Source: Thermococcus sp. (GTDB lineage Archaea > Methanobacteriota_B > Thermococci > Thermococcales > Thermococcaceae). From it: 32,765 nucleotides of DNA. The notes below the pieces were generated by a model. It was given only the letters and a program-made list of their open reading frames with translations. It was not told where the DNA came from and made no database searches. Numbering within the stretch: position 1 is the first letter of the stretch; the number at the start of each line of letters is the position of its first letter. Below, piece by piece: positions 1-7,827 of this stretch. Where the stretch lies: the NCBI RefSeq assembly GCF_027012695.1, contig NZ_JALUYR010000043.1, positions 1 to 32,765 on the forward strand, written 5' to 3'. The position numbers and the translations under genes are program-made.

Positions 1-1
1 C

Positions 2-442
2 CTCTCTCTAATTATTTCCACCTCAGCCCTTGGCTGGACAATGGTCTCAATAGCATTGAGGGAAATGGAAAAGGGAGGGACTTCCGAGTTAGCCAGTATC
101 TTAACGAACCTCTACGTGGACATTCTAATTCCCGCTGGGGTGTTCCTGTACTTTGGGTACTTCCTCGGGAAATCCCTGGGAAAAGGAAACCTTGAGAGTG
201 TCGGAATACCCTCCCTCATTGGCTCATTCGTATTGTTCTTACTACTCACCACTCCACTAGACAGCATTTTAACACCCTGGGAGGTCTCCCCCGAAGGGGT
301 ATGTCAGAAGGCACCTTACATGCCTGAGGAATACCTCCTGACAATGGCGTTTATGGCGAGTGTATCCTCGCTTTTTATAGTGGGCTGGGCTTTTGCAACT
401 GCCAGAGACAACAAACCAAAGAGTGAACCTAACTCTAGATGA
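2..442 (+). CDS. membrane protein, 5' end outside window
   Basis: The reading frame is open from the first bases of the window, and the codons before the first ATG (position 41) already encode a hydrophobic stretch, so the real start probably lies upstream. About four membrane segments are visible: one at the window edge, one around LYVDILIPAGVFLYFGYF, one around SLIGSFVLFLLL, and a last one near the C-terminus (LLTMAFMASVSSLFIVGWAF). The tail is short and polar. I recognise no family. It could be a subunit of a transporter or a small orphan membrane protein. A non-coding spacer of 168 bp separates it from the aIF2 gamma gene, which has its own promoter, so the two are probably not one operon. 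Confidence 0.6.
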   Translation, partial: LSLIISTSALGWTMVSIALREMEKGGTSELASILTNLYVDILIPAGVFLYFGYFLGKSLGKGNLESVGIPSLIGSFVLFLLLTTPLDSILTPWEVSPEGVCQKAPYMPEEYLLTMAFMASVSSLFIVGWAFATARDNKPKSEPNSR

Positions 443-566
443 ACTCCATACACTTTTCCCTAATATGTCAATTCTCTCCCCGAGGGCGGGTTCCAAAAAG
501 TTTACCATGATTCCATTGTGGCTCCCAGAGATACGATAATCTCCTGGTCATAGAGAATGAAGAAAC

Positions 567-575
567 CTTAATAAG
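567..575 (+). promoter_or_regulatory. TATA box of the aIF2 gamma gene
   Basis: The sequence CTTAATAAG lies 36 bp before the aIF2 gamma ATG. Transcription would start near 597-600, leaving a short leader that contains the ribosome binding site GGGGTGAGAG directly before the ATG at 611. Confidence 0.55.
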
Positions 576-610
576 CGCCCATCGTTTCTACTCCATAGGG
601 GTGAGAGAAG

Positions 611-1843
611 ATGGCAAAGAAGAAGGAGTTTAGGCAGGCGGAAGTCAATATCGGAATGGTGGGTCACGTTGATCACGGTAAAACCACACTCACGAAGGCC
701 TTAACCGGGATCTGGACTGATACTCACAGCGAGGAGCTGAGGAGGGGTATCACGATAAAGATAGGTTTTGCCGACGCTGAGATCAGGAAGTGTCCTCACT
801 GCGGCAGGTACTCAACCTCTCCGGTGTGTCCCTACTGCGGCCACGAGACCGAGTTCGAGAGGCGCGTTTCGTTCATAGACGCACCGGGCCACGAGGCCCT
901 CATGACCACCATGCTGGCTGGAGCTTCCCTCATGGATGGAGCCGTTCTCGTCATAGCGGCCAACGAGGGTATAATGCCCCAGACCAGGGAGCACCTCATG
1001 GCGCTCCAGATAGTGGGCAACAGGAACATCGTCATAGCCCTCAACAAGATCGAGCTCGTTGACAGGGAGACCGTTATCAAACGCTACCACGAGATAAAGG
1101 AGTTTATAAAAGGAACCGTTGCCGAGAACGCTCCCATAATCCCGATCTCGGCCCTACACGGTGCAAACGTGGACGTTCTGCTCGCCGCCATAGAGGAGTT
1201 CATCCCAACTCCCGAGCGCGATCTCAACAAGCCGCCCAAGATGCTGGTTTTAAGGAGCTTCGATGTCAACAAGCCCGGAACAAAGCCGGAGAATCTCGTG
1301 GGTGGAGTTATCGGTGGTTCGATAATCCAGGGCAAGCTCAGGGTTGGTGACGAGATAGAGATAAGACCCGGCGTTCCCTACGAGGAGCACGGAAGGATAA
1401 AATACGAGCCCATAACGACGGAGATAGTTTCCCTCCAGGCCGGTGGACGGTTCGTTGAGGAGGCCTATCCCGGAGGTCTCGTAGGCGTTGGAACCAAACT
1501 CGATCCGTTCCTGACCAAGGGCGACCTCATGGCCGGAAACGTCGTCGGAAAACCCGGCCAGCTTCCGCCGGTGTGGGAGGATCTCACGCTCGAGGTGCAC
1601 CTCCTCGACCGCGTCGTTGGAACCGAAAAAGAACTCAAGGTTGAGCCGATAAAGAGGAAGGAAGTGCTCCTCCTCAACGTCGGAACAGCCAGAACGATGG
1701 GTCTCGTTACCGGCCTCGGGAAGGACACCGTTGAGCTGAAGCTCCAGATTCCGATATGCGCGGAAGTCGGCGATCGCGTCGCCATAAGCCGGCAGGTCGG
1801 CAGCAGATGGAGACTCATAGGCTACGGCTTCATCAGGGAGTGA
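611..1843 (+). CDS. eif2g: translation initiation factor aIF2 subunit gamma
   Basis: This is the GTPase subunit of the archaeal initiation factor that delivers initiator Met-tRNA to the small ribosomal subunit. The 410 residues match the usual length. The G1 P-loop GHVDHGKT is at residues 18-25, the zinc-binding knuckle CPHCG...CPYCG at 61-77, the G3 motif DAPGH at 90-94, and the G4 motif NKIE near residue 145. Domains II and III follow as EF-Tu-like beta barrels. The start ATG is preceded by GGGGTGAGAG. A PIN-domain gene follows 30 bp downstream and is probably cotranscribed, which is a translation or RNA-processing context. Confidence 0.97.
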   Translation: MAKKKEFRQAEVNIGMVGHVDHGKTTLTKALTGIWTDTHSEELRRGITIKIGFADAEIRKCPHCGRYSTSPVCPYCGHETEFERRVSFIDAPGHEALMTTMLAGASLMDGAVLVIAANEGIMPQTREHLMALQIVGNRNIVIALNKIELVDRETVIKRYHEIKEFIKGTVAENAPIIPISALHGANVDVLLAAIEEFIPTPERDLNKPPKMLVLRSFDVNKPGTKPENLVGGVIGGSIIQGKLRVGDEIEIRPGVPYEEHGRIKYEPITTEIVSLQAGGRFVEEAYPGGLVGVGTKLDPFLTKGDLMAGNVVGKPGQLPPVWEDLTLEVHLLDRVVGTEKELKVEPIKRKEVLLLNVGTARTMGLVTGLGKDTVELKLQIPICAEVGDRVAISRQVGSRWRLIGYGFIRE

Positions 1844-1873
1844 ACCACCTTTTCTCCATTTTGGGTGGTCGTA

Positions 1874-2287
1874 ATGGGGAAGAAGGAGTGGGTGGTTATC
1901 CCCGACACGAACTTTCTCCTCGTGCCCGGACAGTTTGGCGTTGACATAATAGGCGAGCTCAACCGGATTCTCGACGTTAAGTTCAACATACTTATTCCCA
2001 ACGTGGTTCTCCAGGAACTGGACGTGATCGAAGGGAAATCCCGTGGAAAGGACCTGATGGCGGTAAGGATGGCGAAGAGGCTTGCGGAGAGGTTCGAGAG
2101 GGTTGAAATAGGGGAATTCGGAAAAAGGCCGATAGACGACCAGATTTTTGACTTTGCCACGGGAAATGAGCGCGTTATAGTCTGCACCAACGACAGGGAA
2201 CTGAAGAAGAGATTGAGGGAAAGGGGCGTCCCGGTTGTTTACCTCCGCTCGAAGAAGATCCTCGAGCTTGAGGGTATGCTGGAGTGA
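1874..2287 (+). CDS. PIN-domain protein, Fcf1/Utp24-like
   Basis: This is a 137-residue PIN-domain protein, a metal-dependent ribonuclease fold. The acidic residues are in place: D11 in IPDTN, E48 in LQELD, the DD of PIDDQIFDF, and D in VCTNDRELK. The chosen ATG follows the ribosome binding site GGGTGG. A GTG at 1865 is possible but sits inside that site. Unlike VapC toxins it has no small antitoxin gene in front, and it follows aIF2 gamma closely. This suggests a housekeeping role in rRNA processing rather than a toxin. The substrate is inferred, not shown. Confidence 0.85.
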   Translation: MGKKEWVVIPDTNFLLVPGQFGVDIIGELNRILDVKFNILIPNVVLQELDVIEGKSRGKDLMAVRMAKRLAERFERVEIGEFGKRPIDDQIFDFATGNERVIVCTNDRELKKRLRERGVPVVYLRSKKILELEGMLE

Positions 2288-2309
2288 TCACACCAGGTTT
2301 TGGCAGCTT

Positions 2310-2348
2310 ATGGGGTTTTGTTGTGAGTCATAACCCTTAAAACCCCAT
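2310..2348 (+). promoter_or_regulatory. promoter of the HD-domain gene with 10-bp inverted repeat
   Basis: ATGGGGTTTT (2310-2319) and AAAACCCCAT (2339-2348) form a perfect 10-bp inverted repeat with a 19-bp spacer. The right arm contains the TATA-like CTTAAAA (2336-2342), placed about 35 bp before the ATG at 2374. A protein bound to both arms would cover the TATA box. Alternatively the repeat is a hairpin at the end of the upstream transcript. Confidence 0.45.
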
Positions 2349-2373
2349 CTCCTCCACTCCTTCGGGTGAGAGA

Positions 2374-3150
2374 ATGTACATGGAGGAAGGCTTGCTCGAT
2401 GAGATACGGAGACTAATGGAGGACGAAGAACTTTACGAAATGTATGAGAAGACCTTCCGCCGGTACCATTACTACTTCGAGACCACCAACACGATAGTTC
2501 TCAACGTCTATGGCTTTAACGATCACGGGCCGGTTCACGTTCTCCTGACAACGAGAAGGGCCCTGGAGCTTTTAAAAATAATCAAATCCTTCGATATCAA
2601 GACCACCGCCGAAACGCTGGGAAAACCCCTCCGCTGGAGCAAGTTCATCGTTGCCTTCGGAGCGCTCTTCCACGACATCGGGAACATGATCCACAGAATA
2701 AACCACTACGCCTTCAGCGTCCAGCTGGCCGAACCGATAATCGGAAAGCTGGTAAGTGAGTTCGAAGAACGAGATCCCCTCCTGCTCAAGGCCCTCACCC
2801 TCAACGCCATCTACACCCACGACGAGGCGGTTCCGTGCACTACCATCGAGGGCTCTCTCGTAACTATAGCTGACGGATGTGACATGGAAGCCGGGAGGAG
2901 CAGGTTGGTCCACGGAAAGGATAGGGTGGACATCCACGCGGTGTCGGCCCTCGCCATAGAACGGGTGGAGATAAAGGCCGGCGACGAGGAGCATCCGATA
3001 CTCATCGAAATATGGATGAAACATCCCGCGGGGATCTTCCAGGTTGATGAGATTCTGACGAAGAAGGTCAAGAGTTCCCTCCTCAGTGGAAGGGTGAAAT
3101 TGAGGATTCACACTGGAACGGATGGGGAGGTTATGGAGAAGGTTATTTAA
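2374..3150 (+). CDS. HD-domain phosphohydrolase
   Basis: This 258-residue protein belongs to the HD superfamily of metal-dependent phosphohydrolases. Visible signature residues are the first His in DHGPVHV (residues 50-56), the HD pair in LFHDIGN (H100-D101), a further His-Asp in YTHDEAV, and the late Asp in IADGCDM. Members hydrolyse nucleotides or cyclic dinucleotides, and nothing in the sequence fixes the substrate. The ATG follows GGGTGAGAGA. A DUF434 gene follows 21 bp downstream but appears to have its own TATA box inside the end of this gene. Confidence 0.85.
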   Translation: MYMEEGLLDEIRRLMEDEELYEMYEKTFRRYHYYFETTNTIVLNVYGFNDHGPVHVLLTTRRALELLKIIKSFDIKTTAETLGKPLRWSKFIVAFGALFHDIGNMIHRINHYAFSVQLAEPIIGKLVSEFEERDPLLLKALTLNAIYTHDEAVPCTTIEGSLVTIADGCDMEAGRSRLVHGKDRVDIHAVSALAIERVEIKAGDEEHPILIEIWMKHPAGIFQVDEILTKKVKSSLLSGRVKLRIHTGTDGEVMEKVI

Positions 3151-3151
3151 C
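3142..3151 (+). promoter_or_regulatory. TATA box for a leaderless DUF434 transcript
   Basis: TTATTTAACC overlaps the stop of the HD gene and lies about 25 bp before the ATG at 3172. No ribosome binding site precedes that ATG (the sequence is pyrimidine-rich). Transcription would therefore begin at or next to the start codon. Confidence 0.45.
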
Positions 3152-3171
3152 CCCTCACCCTTTCTTCTCCT

Positions 3172-3852
3172 ATGCTGACCGAAGCGTACTTGGACCTCAA
3201 GTACCTCCTGAACAGGGGTTACAGGAAAAAGTACGCCCTCGACTTCGTCGCCAACCACTATCGTCTGACCCTTAAGGAGAGACACCTGCTGGCGAGATGT
3301 GTTTTTTCCGACTTATGGATGGCGGAAGTCAGGAAGAAACTCCTAAGTCCTGAGGAACTCCGCGAAAAAACGATGGCGATTGACGGTTTCAACGTCCTTA
3401 TAACCCTCGAATCGCTCGTTGAGGGAAGGGCGATACTCTGTGAAGACGGCCTCGTGAGGGACCTGAAGTATCAGGGGAAGTACAGACTCAGCGGACGAAC
3501 CGGAGTGCTCCTCCGGGAACTCGGAGAGGACCTGAGGGAACTCGGCCTTGGGGAGGTCGTCTTCATCTACGGAAAGAACGTTCCAAAGAGCGGGGTCGTT
3601 GGGAAGCTTACGGAGGAGGCCATAGGTGAGGCCGGCATATCCGGGGAGGTGTGGCTTGTGAAGAACCCTGACTTCGAGCTGAAGGGCTTTGAGACGGTAG
3701 CTACCGCGGACGTTGGGGTTATATCGAGAGTTTCCCACGTTTTTGACCTGGCCCGGCACGTGGGGGAGAACCTTGGCGGGAGGCCCATCCCCCTCGAGAA
3801 CCTCCTCGGGCGGTTCGCTGCAGGCCGGTTTGAAGTGTTGGAAAATCTTTAA
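3172..3852 (+). CDS. DUF434 domain-containing protein
   Basis: This is a 226-residue protein of the archaeal DUF434 type (COG2454). The N-terminal part, with YLLNRGYRKKYALDFVANHY, is the helical DUF434 segment. The following AIDGFNVLITLESLVEGR is the conserved core, and the remainder looks like an alpha/beta fold. The DGFNV block resembles the acidic start of a PIN/NYN-like nuclease fold, which is only an impression. Function is unknown. The start is supported by position relative to the TATA box rather than by a ribosome binding site, as expected for a leaderless message. Confidence 0.8.
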   Translation: MLTEAYLDLKYLLNRGYRKKYALDFVANHYRLTLKERHLLARCVFSDLWMAEVRKKLLSPEELREKTMAIDGFNVLITLESLVEGRAILCEDGLVRDLKYQGKYRLSGRTGVLLRELGEDLRELGLGEVVFIYGKNVPKSGVVGKLTEEAIGEAGISGEVWLVKNPDFELKGFETVATADVGVISRVSHVFDLARHVGENLGGRPIPLENLLGRFAAGRFEVLENL

Positions 3853-3872
3853 TATCTTGAACGCATACTATT

Positions 3873-4080
3873 AAGCGGTTGACCGCTTTCGTTTCTTGCG
3901 GTTCGGGAGGAACGCCCATGAGACCGAAGATTCCCCGTTCCACCAGAAAGCGGGGGGCTGTCCCTCCCCTCGGGAGGAGTGAGATGGCGGATGCGGGAAA
4001 ACAGTGGCTCTACTGTGACGAAAGGATAACACTGATCTCGGACCACCGGGAGAGTTCCCGGTTCTACACTTCCGGTCGAG
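3873..4080 (+). ncRNA. candidate structured RNA (unassigned)
   Basis: This stretch has no convincing reading frame but is rich in stems. AAGCGGT/ACCGCTT (3873-3888) is nearly a perfect palindrome. CCTCCC/GGGAGG (3963-3977), ACAGT/ACTGT (4001-4016) and ACCGGGA/TCCCGGT (4045-4062) are hairpins. CTCGGACC (4037-4044) pairs with GGTCGAG (4074-4080) around the last of these with one bulged G. TATA-like sequences lie just upstream (CTTTAATA at 3848-3855, CTATTAAGC near 3868), and the lipoprotein gene downstream has its own TATA box at 4083. I could not match it to RNase P RNA, SRP RNA or a C/D box guide. The orientation is inferred from the TATA positions. Confidence 0.35.
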
Positions 4081-4082
4081 GC

Positions 4083-4090
4083 GCTTAAAC
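4083..4090 (+). promoter_or_regulatory. TATA box of the lipoprotein gene
   Basis: GCTTAAAC lies 47 bp before the lipoprotein ATG. A start near 4112 would give a leader of about 25 nt carrying the ribosome binding site GGTGGT. Confidence 0.4.
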
Positions 4091-4136
4091 CAGACTTCGA
4101 ATCCGCACCTTCCAGCGATTTGGGGCTGGTGGTAGC

Positions 4137-5945
4137 ATGGGAAAGCGGAAAGTGGGAGTTTTGATTGTGGTGCTCCTCCTCTTCGGAGTCGTGGCCAGCG
4201 GATGTCTCGGGGGAGGGGGAGGAACGGGTACGCCGGAAACTTCCGAAGACGGATCCGGGGAGGTTGAGACCACCGGAAGCTCTGCCAGAGCATCATGGGA
4301 AACCCCCTGGGACGCCTACCACCCGATAAAGCTCGACGGGAAGTCCTACTACGTCACTTACATCAGGTACACCTTCACCGTTAAAACCCCTGACGGGGAG
4401 AAAACCTACGATGTCGAGAAGAGGAGGGGATACATAAGGGCGCACATCTACGCCGACGAGAACGGGAGAAAGGACCTTGGGGAGTTCAACCTCTTCGCCT
4501 ACTACGGGAAGATAACCCCCAAAGAGGATTCTAACGCCACCTTTGAGTACCTGGTTGCCGTGAAGGAGCGGACTGAGGACACCGACCGGTACTTCCTCCA
4601 GCCGCTTCCAAACCTCGGAGCGCTGGCGACTGGAACGGGAGTTTTAATCGAGGCAAAGAGCAACACGGGATACTTCTTCTGGAGCAACCCGGCGGCCATC
4701 GGCCAGTATTCGGAACTGCCCTACACCGAGGGCGACCTGGGCGAACTCCTGGAGGGACTGGGAGACTACATCGTCCAGGGATGGGTGGCAATGATGGGTT
4801 CCGGGGCATGGAGCGGCTTGGAGGGCCACGACCTCATGAAAAAGGACGAATACAGCTTCTCGTTCATGGGGATGGCATACAGCTACAGGATAGAACCCGA
4901 CGGAAGCGTTACCCTGGACGGGAAGAGGTTCAGGGTGAGCAAGGTGGAGTGGACCTACTCCCTGGGCGGAACTAACATGCAGGGCAAGGCCACCATCTCA
5001 CCGGCCCTCCCTGTCCCCATCGAGACGGAGGGAACCTTTGTGAGCATGAGTCAGGGTGCCAAGATGTACTCCAGGCTTAAGATAGAGGACATAAAGCTCG
5101 AGGAGAAGATCGGGGGAATGAACGTCGCGATAGAAAAGCCCACCTCCAGCGGAACTGAAACGGAAACAGAAACCGAGACGAGCACCGAAACCCAGACGGA
5201 GACACCCTCATCAAGCTCCTCCGAGAACTGGAAGCTCGCCTGGGACGCATCGAAGCCGCTGAAGATAAACGGGGGGAGCTACGTGCTTACAGGCATTACA
5301 TACAACATTACGTATAAGATGGCCGGCCAGGAAGTCCACTACACGATGGAGCGCGGCTACGAGAAAACGGACGACGGTTACAAGGCCTACGCCGTAGTGG
5401 AGATGGACGACGGCTCCACCTACAGGTTCGAGGTCTACTTTACCCCGGACAAGCTTGAGGAGTACACGGGCTGGGTTCTGTGGATGCCATCAACCCTCCA
5501 GCTAACCGAGAGCAACTCCCCCGAGAAGGTGGTCATAGAAGGGCCTTCGTGCAGCTACACCCTCGACGAGGAGAGCGGGGAGATGAACGGAGACATAAGC
5601 TGCGGCGCCGAGATAAGGGAGAGTCCCTTCGATCAGATGTGGGACCTCTTCAACGGCTTCGCGGGCGGGATCTATGGGGACGTTGTCGAGGTCACCTCGC
5701 TTAGCGGGAGTGGTGAGGGCTACACGGTGCAGCCCGCGGGAAGCGTGGAGCTCGCCGGCATGGACTTTCCGGTGTACAGGGTGGAGTGGAGCGGGTCCCT
5801 CTTGGGAATGTCCGCGAACGGAGAAACGATGGTATCTCCAGAGCTGCCGATTCCGGTGGAGATAACAGCGTCCATAGCCTACCCGGGGCAGGGGCTCTAC
5901 GTTCACGTTAAGGTAACCGACCTGAAGCTTGAAAGGTCGAGCTAA
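4137..5945 (+). CDS. secreted lipoprotein with two tandem domains
   Basis: This 602-residue protein has a charged N-terminus, a hydrophobic core and the lipobox ASGC with Cys23, followed by a Gly run. That is an archaeal lipoprotein exported and anchored to the outside of the membrane. The mature part contains the same domain twice: about residues 55-335 (begins W-x-x-PWDAYHPIKLDGKSYYV) and 363-602 (begins W-x-LAWDASKPLKINGGSYV). A low-complexity Thr/Glu/Ser linker separates them around residues 337-362 (runs of TE). Both halves end with a similar block (VEWTYSLGG / VEWSGSLLG, then ALPVPIE / ELPIPVE). I know no function; the architecture suggests ligand or surface binding. GGTGGT precedes the ATG. 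Confidence 0.85.
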   Translation: MGKRKVGVLIVVLLLFGVVASGCLGGGGGTGTPETSEDGSGEVETTGSSARASWETPWDAYHPIKLDGKSYYVTYIRYTFTVKTPDGEKTYDVEKRRGYIRAHIYADENGRKDLGEFNLFAYYGKITPKEDSNATFEYLVAVKERTEDTDRYFLQPLPNLGALATGTGVLIEAKSNTGYFFWSNPAAIGQYSELPYTEGDLGELLEGLGDYIVQGWVAMMGSGAWSGLEGHDLMKKDEYSFSFMGMAYSYRIEPDGSVTLDGKRFRVSKVEWTYSLGGTNMQGKATISPALPVPIETEGTFVSMSQGAKMYSRLKIEDIKLEEKIGGMNVAIEKPTSSGTETETETETSTETQTETPSSSSSENWKLAWDASKPLKINGGSYVLTGITYNITYKMAGQEVHYTMERGYEKTDDGYKAYAVVEMDDGSTYRFEVYFTPDKLEEYTGWVLWMPSTLQLTESNSPEKVVIEGPSCSYTLDEESGEMNGDISCGAEIRESPFDQMWDLFNGFAGGIYGDVVEVTSLSGSGEGYTVQPAGSVELAGMDFPVYRVEWSGSLLGMSANGETMVSPELPIPVEITASIAYPGQGLYVHVKVTDLKLERSS

Positions 5946-5947
5946 AC

Positions 5948-5956
5948 TTTAAATCT
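5948..5956 (+). promoter_or_regulatory. TATA box for a leaderless DUF432-mscS transcript
   Basis: CTTTAAATC is centred 25 bp before the ATG at 5977, and only pyrimidines lie between. The DUF432-MscS message therefore probably starts at its ATG. Confidence 0.5.
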
Positions 5957-5976
5957 TCCTCCCCCAATTTTTCTCC

Positions 5977-6618
5977 ATGTTCGGCGAGTACCCCCTCAGG
6001 ACGCAGTTCATCAGAGTTGGCGACGTCAAGATCCACATCATCGAGGAAACCGAGGACCTCGTTAGGTACCGGAGGGGGGACGTGGGGGTTCTGCTCAAAA
6101 AGGCCGCGGGAAGGTTCGAGATTGTTCCCGCTCCGGCCGAGGGCTACGGTGTGAAGCTTCTTCTCGTGGACTTCGAAGACAGGCTTCTGATCCCTCCCAG
6201 GGAGACCATGGACATCTATCTGACGGCACCCTGCGAGGCCGAGGCGAGGCTTGGAGGAACGGTCATTGACCGGTTCCAGATCTCAAGGGAGAAGTACGCC
6301 CTCTACGGAACGCCCGAGGTGGGGGCGATAGCAAGGTACTGGAGGTCGGGGGTACACACCACCGAACCCGGGGCCAATTGCATCCTGAAGGTGTCCATAC
6401 TCAACGACTCGAGGGACTGGCGGAAGATGGACCACGTCGTCGTCTACATCAGGGAAAGCGTGATGTTTTACTCAGGAGACAGGGCGTACTACCCTCTGGT
6501 TATCGTTGAGTTCAAATCGGATGTTCCCGAGGTTAACAACACCGGGAATCCACCGATGGAGGGGCTGACACCCACCAGGGAACCCCTGCCCCTGCCGAAC
6601 TTTCTGATGAGGTGGTGA
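5977..6618 (+). CDS. DUF432 family protein
   Basis: This 213-residue soluble protein is of the DUF432 type, found in archaea beside mechanosensitive channels. No signal peptide or membrane segment is visible. The sequence is mostly beta-strand-like, with the conserved stretch RFQISREKYALYG in the middle and a Pro-rich tail. It ends 2 bp before the likely GTG start of the mscS-type gene, so the two are almost certainly translated from one message. A role as channel partner or regulator is inferred from this pairing; nothing biochemical is visible in the sequence. Confidence 0.82.
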   Translation: MFGEYPLRTQFIRVGDVKIHIIEETEDLVRYRRGDVGVLLKKAAGRFEIVPAPAEGYGVKLLLVDFEDRLLIPPRETMDIYLTAPCEAEARLGGTVIDRFQISREKYALYGTPEVGAIARYWRSGVHTTEPGANCILKVSILNDSRDWRKMDHVVVYIRESVMFYSGDRAYYPLVIVEFKSDVPEVNNTGNPPMEGLTPTREPLPLPNFLMRW

Positions 6619-6620
6619 GG

Positions 6621-7724
6621 GTGAACCGCGGAATCCTCAACGCGACCCTGGTCTCGGGGGAGATGGGAACGGGACCCTTCGAGATAACCCTGCTCTCCCT
6701 GATAAAGGCGGGCCTGATAATCGCCCTGGGAATAATCGCGGGAAGGCTGGTCAGGAGGCAGATCATACGGGCCTCCCGGAGCACGAAGTACGTCTGGATC
6801 ATCAACGAGGAAACCGCGTCTGCCCTCCACAATCTCATAGTGTTTATTTCGATAATCTATTCCCTCGACGCGATAGGGATACTCTCCTACGAGCTCTGGG
6901 GGATGTCGCTTAGCAACCTTCTCACGGCGGTGCTCATCTTTTACTTTTCCTACCTCCTAGCGAAGAAGTCCAAGGACTACATGATGGCCAAAACACCACA
7001 GAGCAAACTGCCGGAGGTTCAGGTGAAGGCAAAGCTTTTCTACTACACCCTCATAACGATAGCCTTCTTCCTCGCCCTCAACATAGCGGGCATCACGGGT
7101 GAGTTGAGCACCCTGCTGGCGGCGGCTGGAATAACGGGTATCGTCCTCGGTTTCGCTTCACAGACGGTTGTTTCAAACTTTGTCTCGGGTGTTTTCATGT
7201 ATTTTGACAGGCCCCTCAGGATTGGGGACGCAGTGAGACTCCTCCCCACCTCGGGGACCACCATCGAAGGGATCGTCGAGGACATAAGGATACTCTCGAC
7301 GAGAATAAGGCAGTGGGATGGAACCCTTGTCAGGATTCCAAACGAGAAGCTCTTCAACAGCGAGATCATCAACCTCCAGAGGTATCCCGCGAGGAGAACG
7401 ACGCTGCAGATCGGGATAGCCTACAGCGCCGACGCTGAGAAGGCTATACGGGTTATAGAGGGAGTTCTCGATGAGGAGCCTTACGTTCTGGCCAAGCCCG
7501 AACCCAGGGTATTCGTTGAGAACATGGGGAACAGCGCGGTAAACATAACCATCTGGGCCTGGGTCCCGAGTTCACTCTGGATCGGGGAAAACCTCCTGCG
7601 CTCGAAGTACCGCCTCATGAAGAAGATAAAGGAGGCGTTAGAGCGGGAGGGCATAGAGATACCGTTCCCGCAGAGGGTAAACTGGTTCGCCAACGAACTG
7701 AGGGTGAAGATAGAGGAACATTAA
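6621..7724 (+). CDS. MscS-type mechanosensitive channel
   Basis: This is a 367-residue small-conductance mechanosensitive channel that releases solutes during osmotic downshock. Several N-terminal membrane helices are visible (around LLSLIKAGLIIALGII, LIVFISIIYSLDAIGIL, LTAVLIFYFSYLLA and LITIAFFLALNIAGI). The Gly/Ala-rich pore helix TM3 follows (AAAGITGIVLGFASQTVVSN), then the MscS beta domain with FDRPLRIGDAV and the mixed C-terminal domain. GTG codons at 6612, 6615 and 6621 are all possible. I chose 6621 because GAGGTG sits six bases before it. A T-run follows the stop. Confidence 0.92.
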   Translation: MNRGILNATLVSGEMGTGPFEITLLSLIKAGLIIALGIIAGRLVRRQIIRASRSTKYVWIINEETASALHNLIVFISIIYSLDAIGILSYELWGMSLSNLLTAVLIFYFSYLLAKKSKDYMMAKTPQSKLPEVQVKAKLFYYTLITIAFFLALNIAGITGELSTLLAAAGITGIVLGFASQTVVSNFVSGVFMYFDRPLRIGDAVRLLPTSGTTIEGIVEDIRILSTRIRQWDGTLVRIPNEKLFNSEIINLQRYPARRTTLQIGIAYSADAEKAIRVIEGVLDEEPYVLAKPEPRVFVENMGNSAVNITIWAWVPSSLWIGENLLRSKYRLMKKIKEALEREGIEIPFPQRVNWFANELRVKIEEH

Positions 7725-7733
7725 CGTCCTTAA

Positions 7734-7749
7734 TTTTTTGTTAGATTTT
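7734..7749 (+). terminator. T-rich terminator after the mscS gene
   Basis: A six-T tract (7734-7739) followed by another T-rich segment lies 10 bp after the stop. This is the usual archaeal intrinsic termination signal. There is no stem requirement. Confidence 0.4.
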
Positions 7750-7757
7750 ATCGAACG

Positions 7758-7791
7758 TTAAGATGGTAATCTTAAGAAAAACGTAAATATT
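7758..7791 (+). promoter_or_regulatory. inverted repeat and TATA box before the gene at 7828
   Basis: TTAAGAT-GGTA-ATCTTAA (7758-7775) is a perfect 7-bp inverted repeat. A TATA-like GTAAATATT (7783-7791) follows, about 40 bp before the chosen GTG at 7828. The repeat sits directly upstream of the expected BRE/TATA, where archaeal activators or repressors often bind. Confidence 0.4.
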
Positions 7792-7827
7792 CCCTTTTCT
7801 AACCCCCCTTGGCTGGGGGTGAATCTT

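Noticed and set aside
1874..2287. VapC toxin of a toxin-antitoxin pair
   Set aside because: No antitoxin-like small gene precedes it, and its context directly after aIF2 gamma favours a housekeeping PIN protein.
2572..3285. Long minus-strand frame opposite the HD gene (237 codons)
   Set aside because: It is a shadow of the HD-domain frame, lacks a ribosome binding site and has no family motif. The plus-strand gene carries clear catalytic residues.
3873..4080. RNase P RNA or SRP RNA in the hairpin-rich stretch
   Set aside because: The RNase P conserved blocks (GAGGAAAGUC and the ACAGAAA region) are not present, and the stretch is too short. No SRP helix 8 loop pattern could be found.
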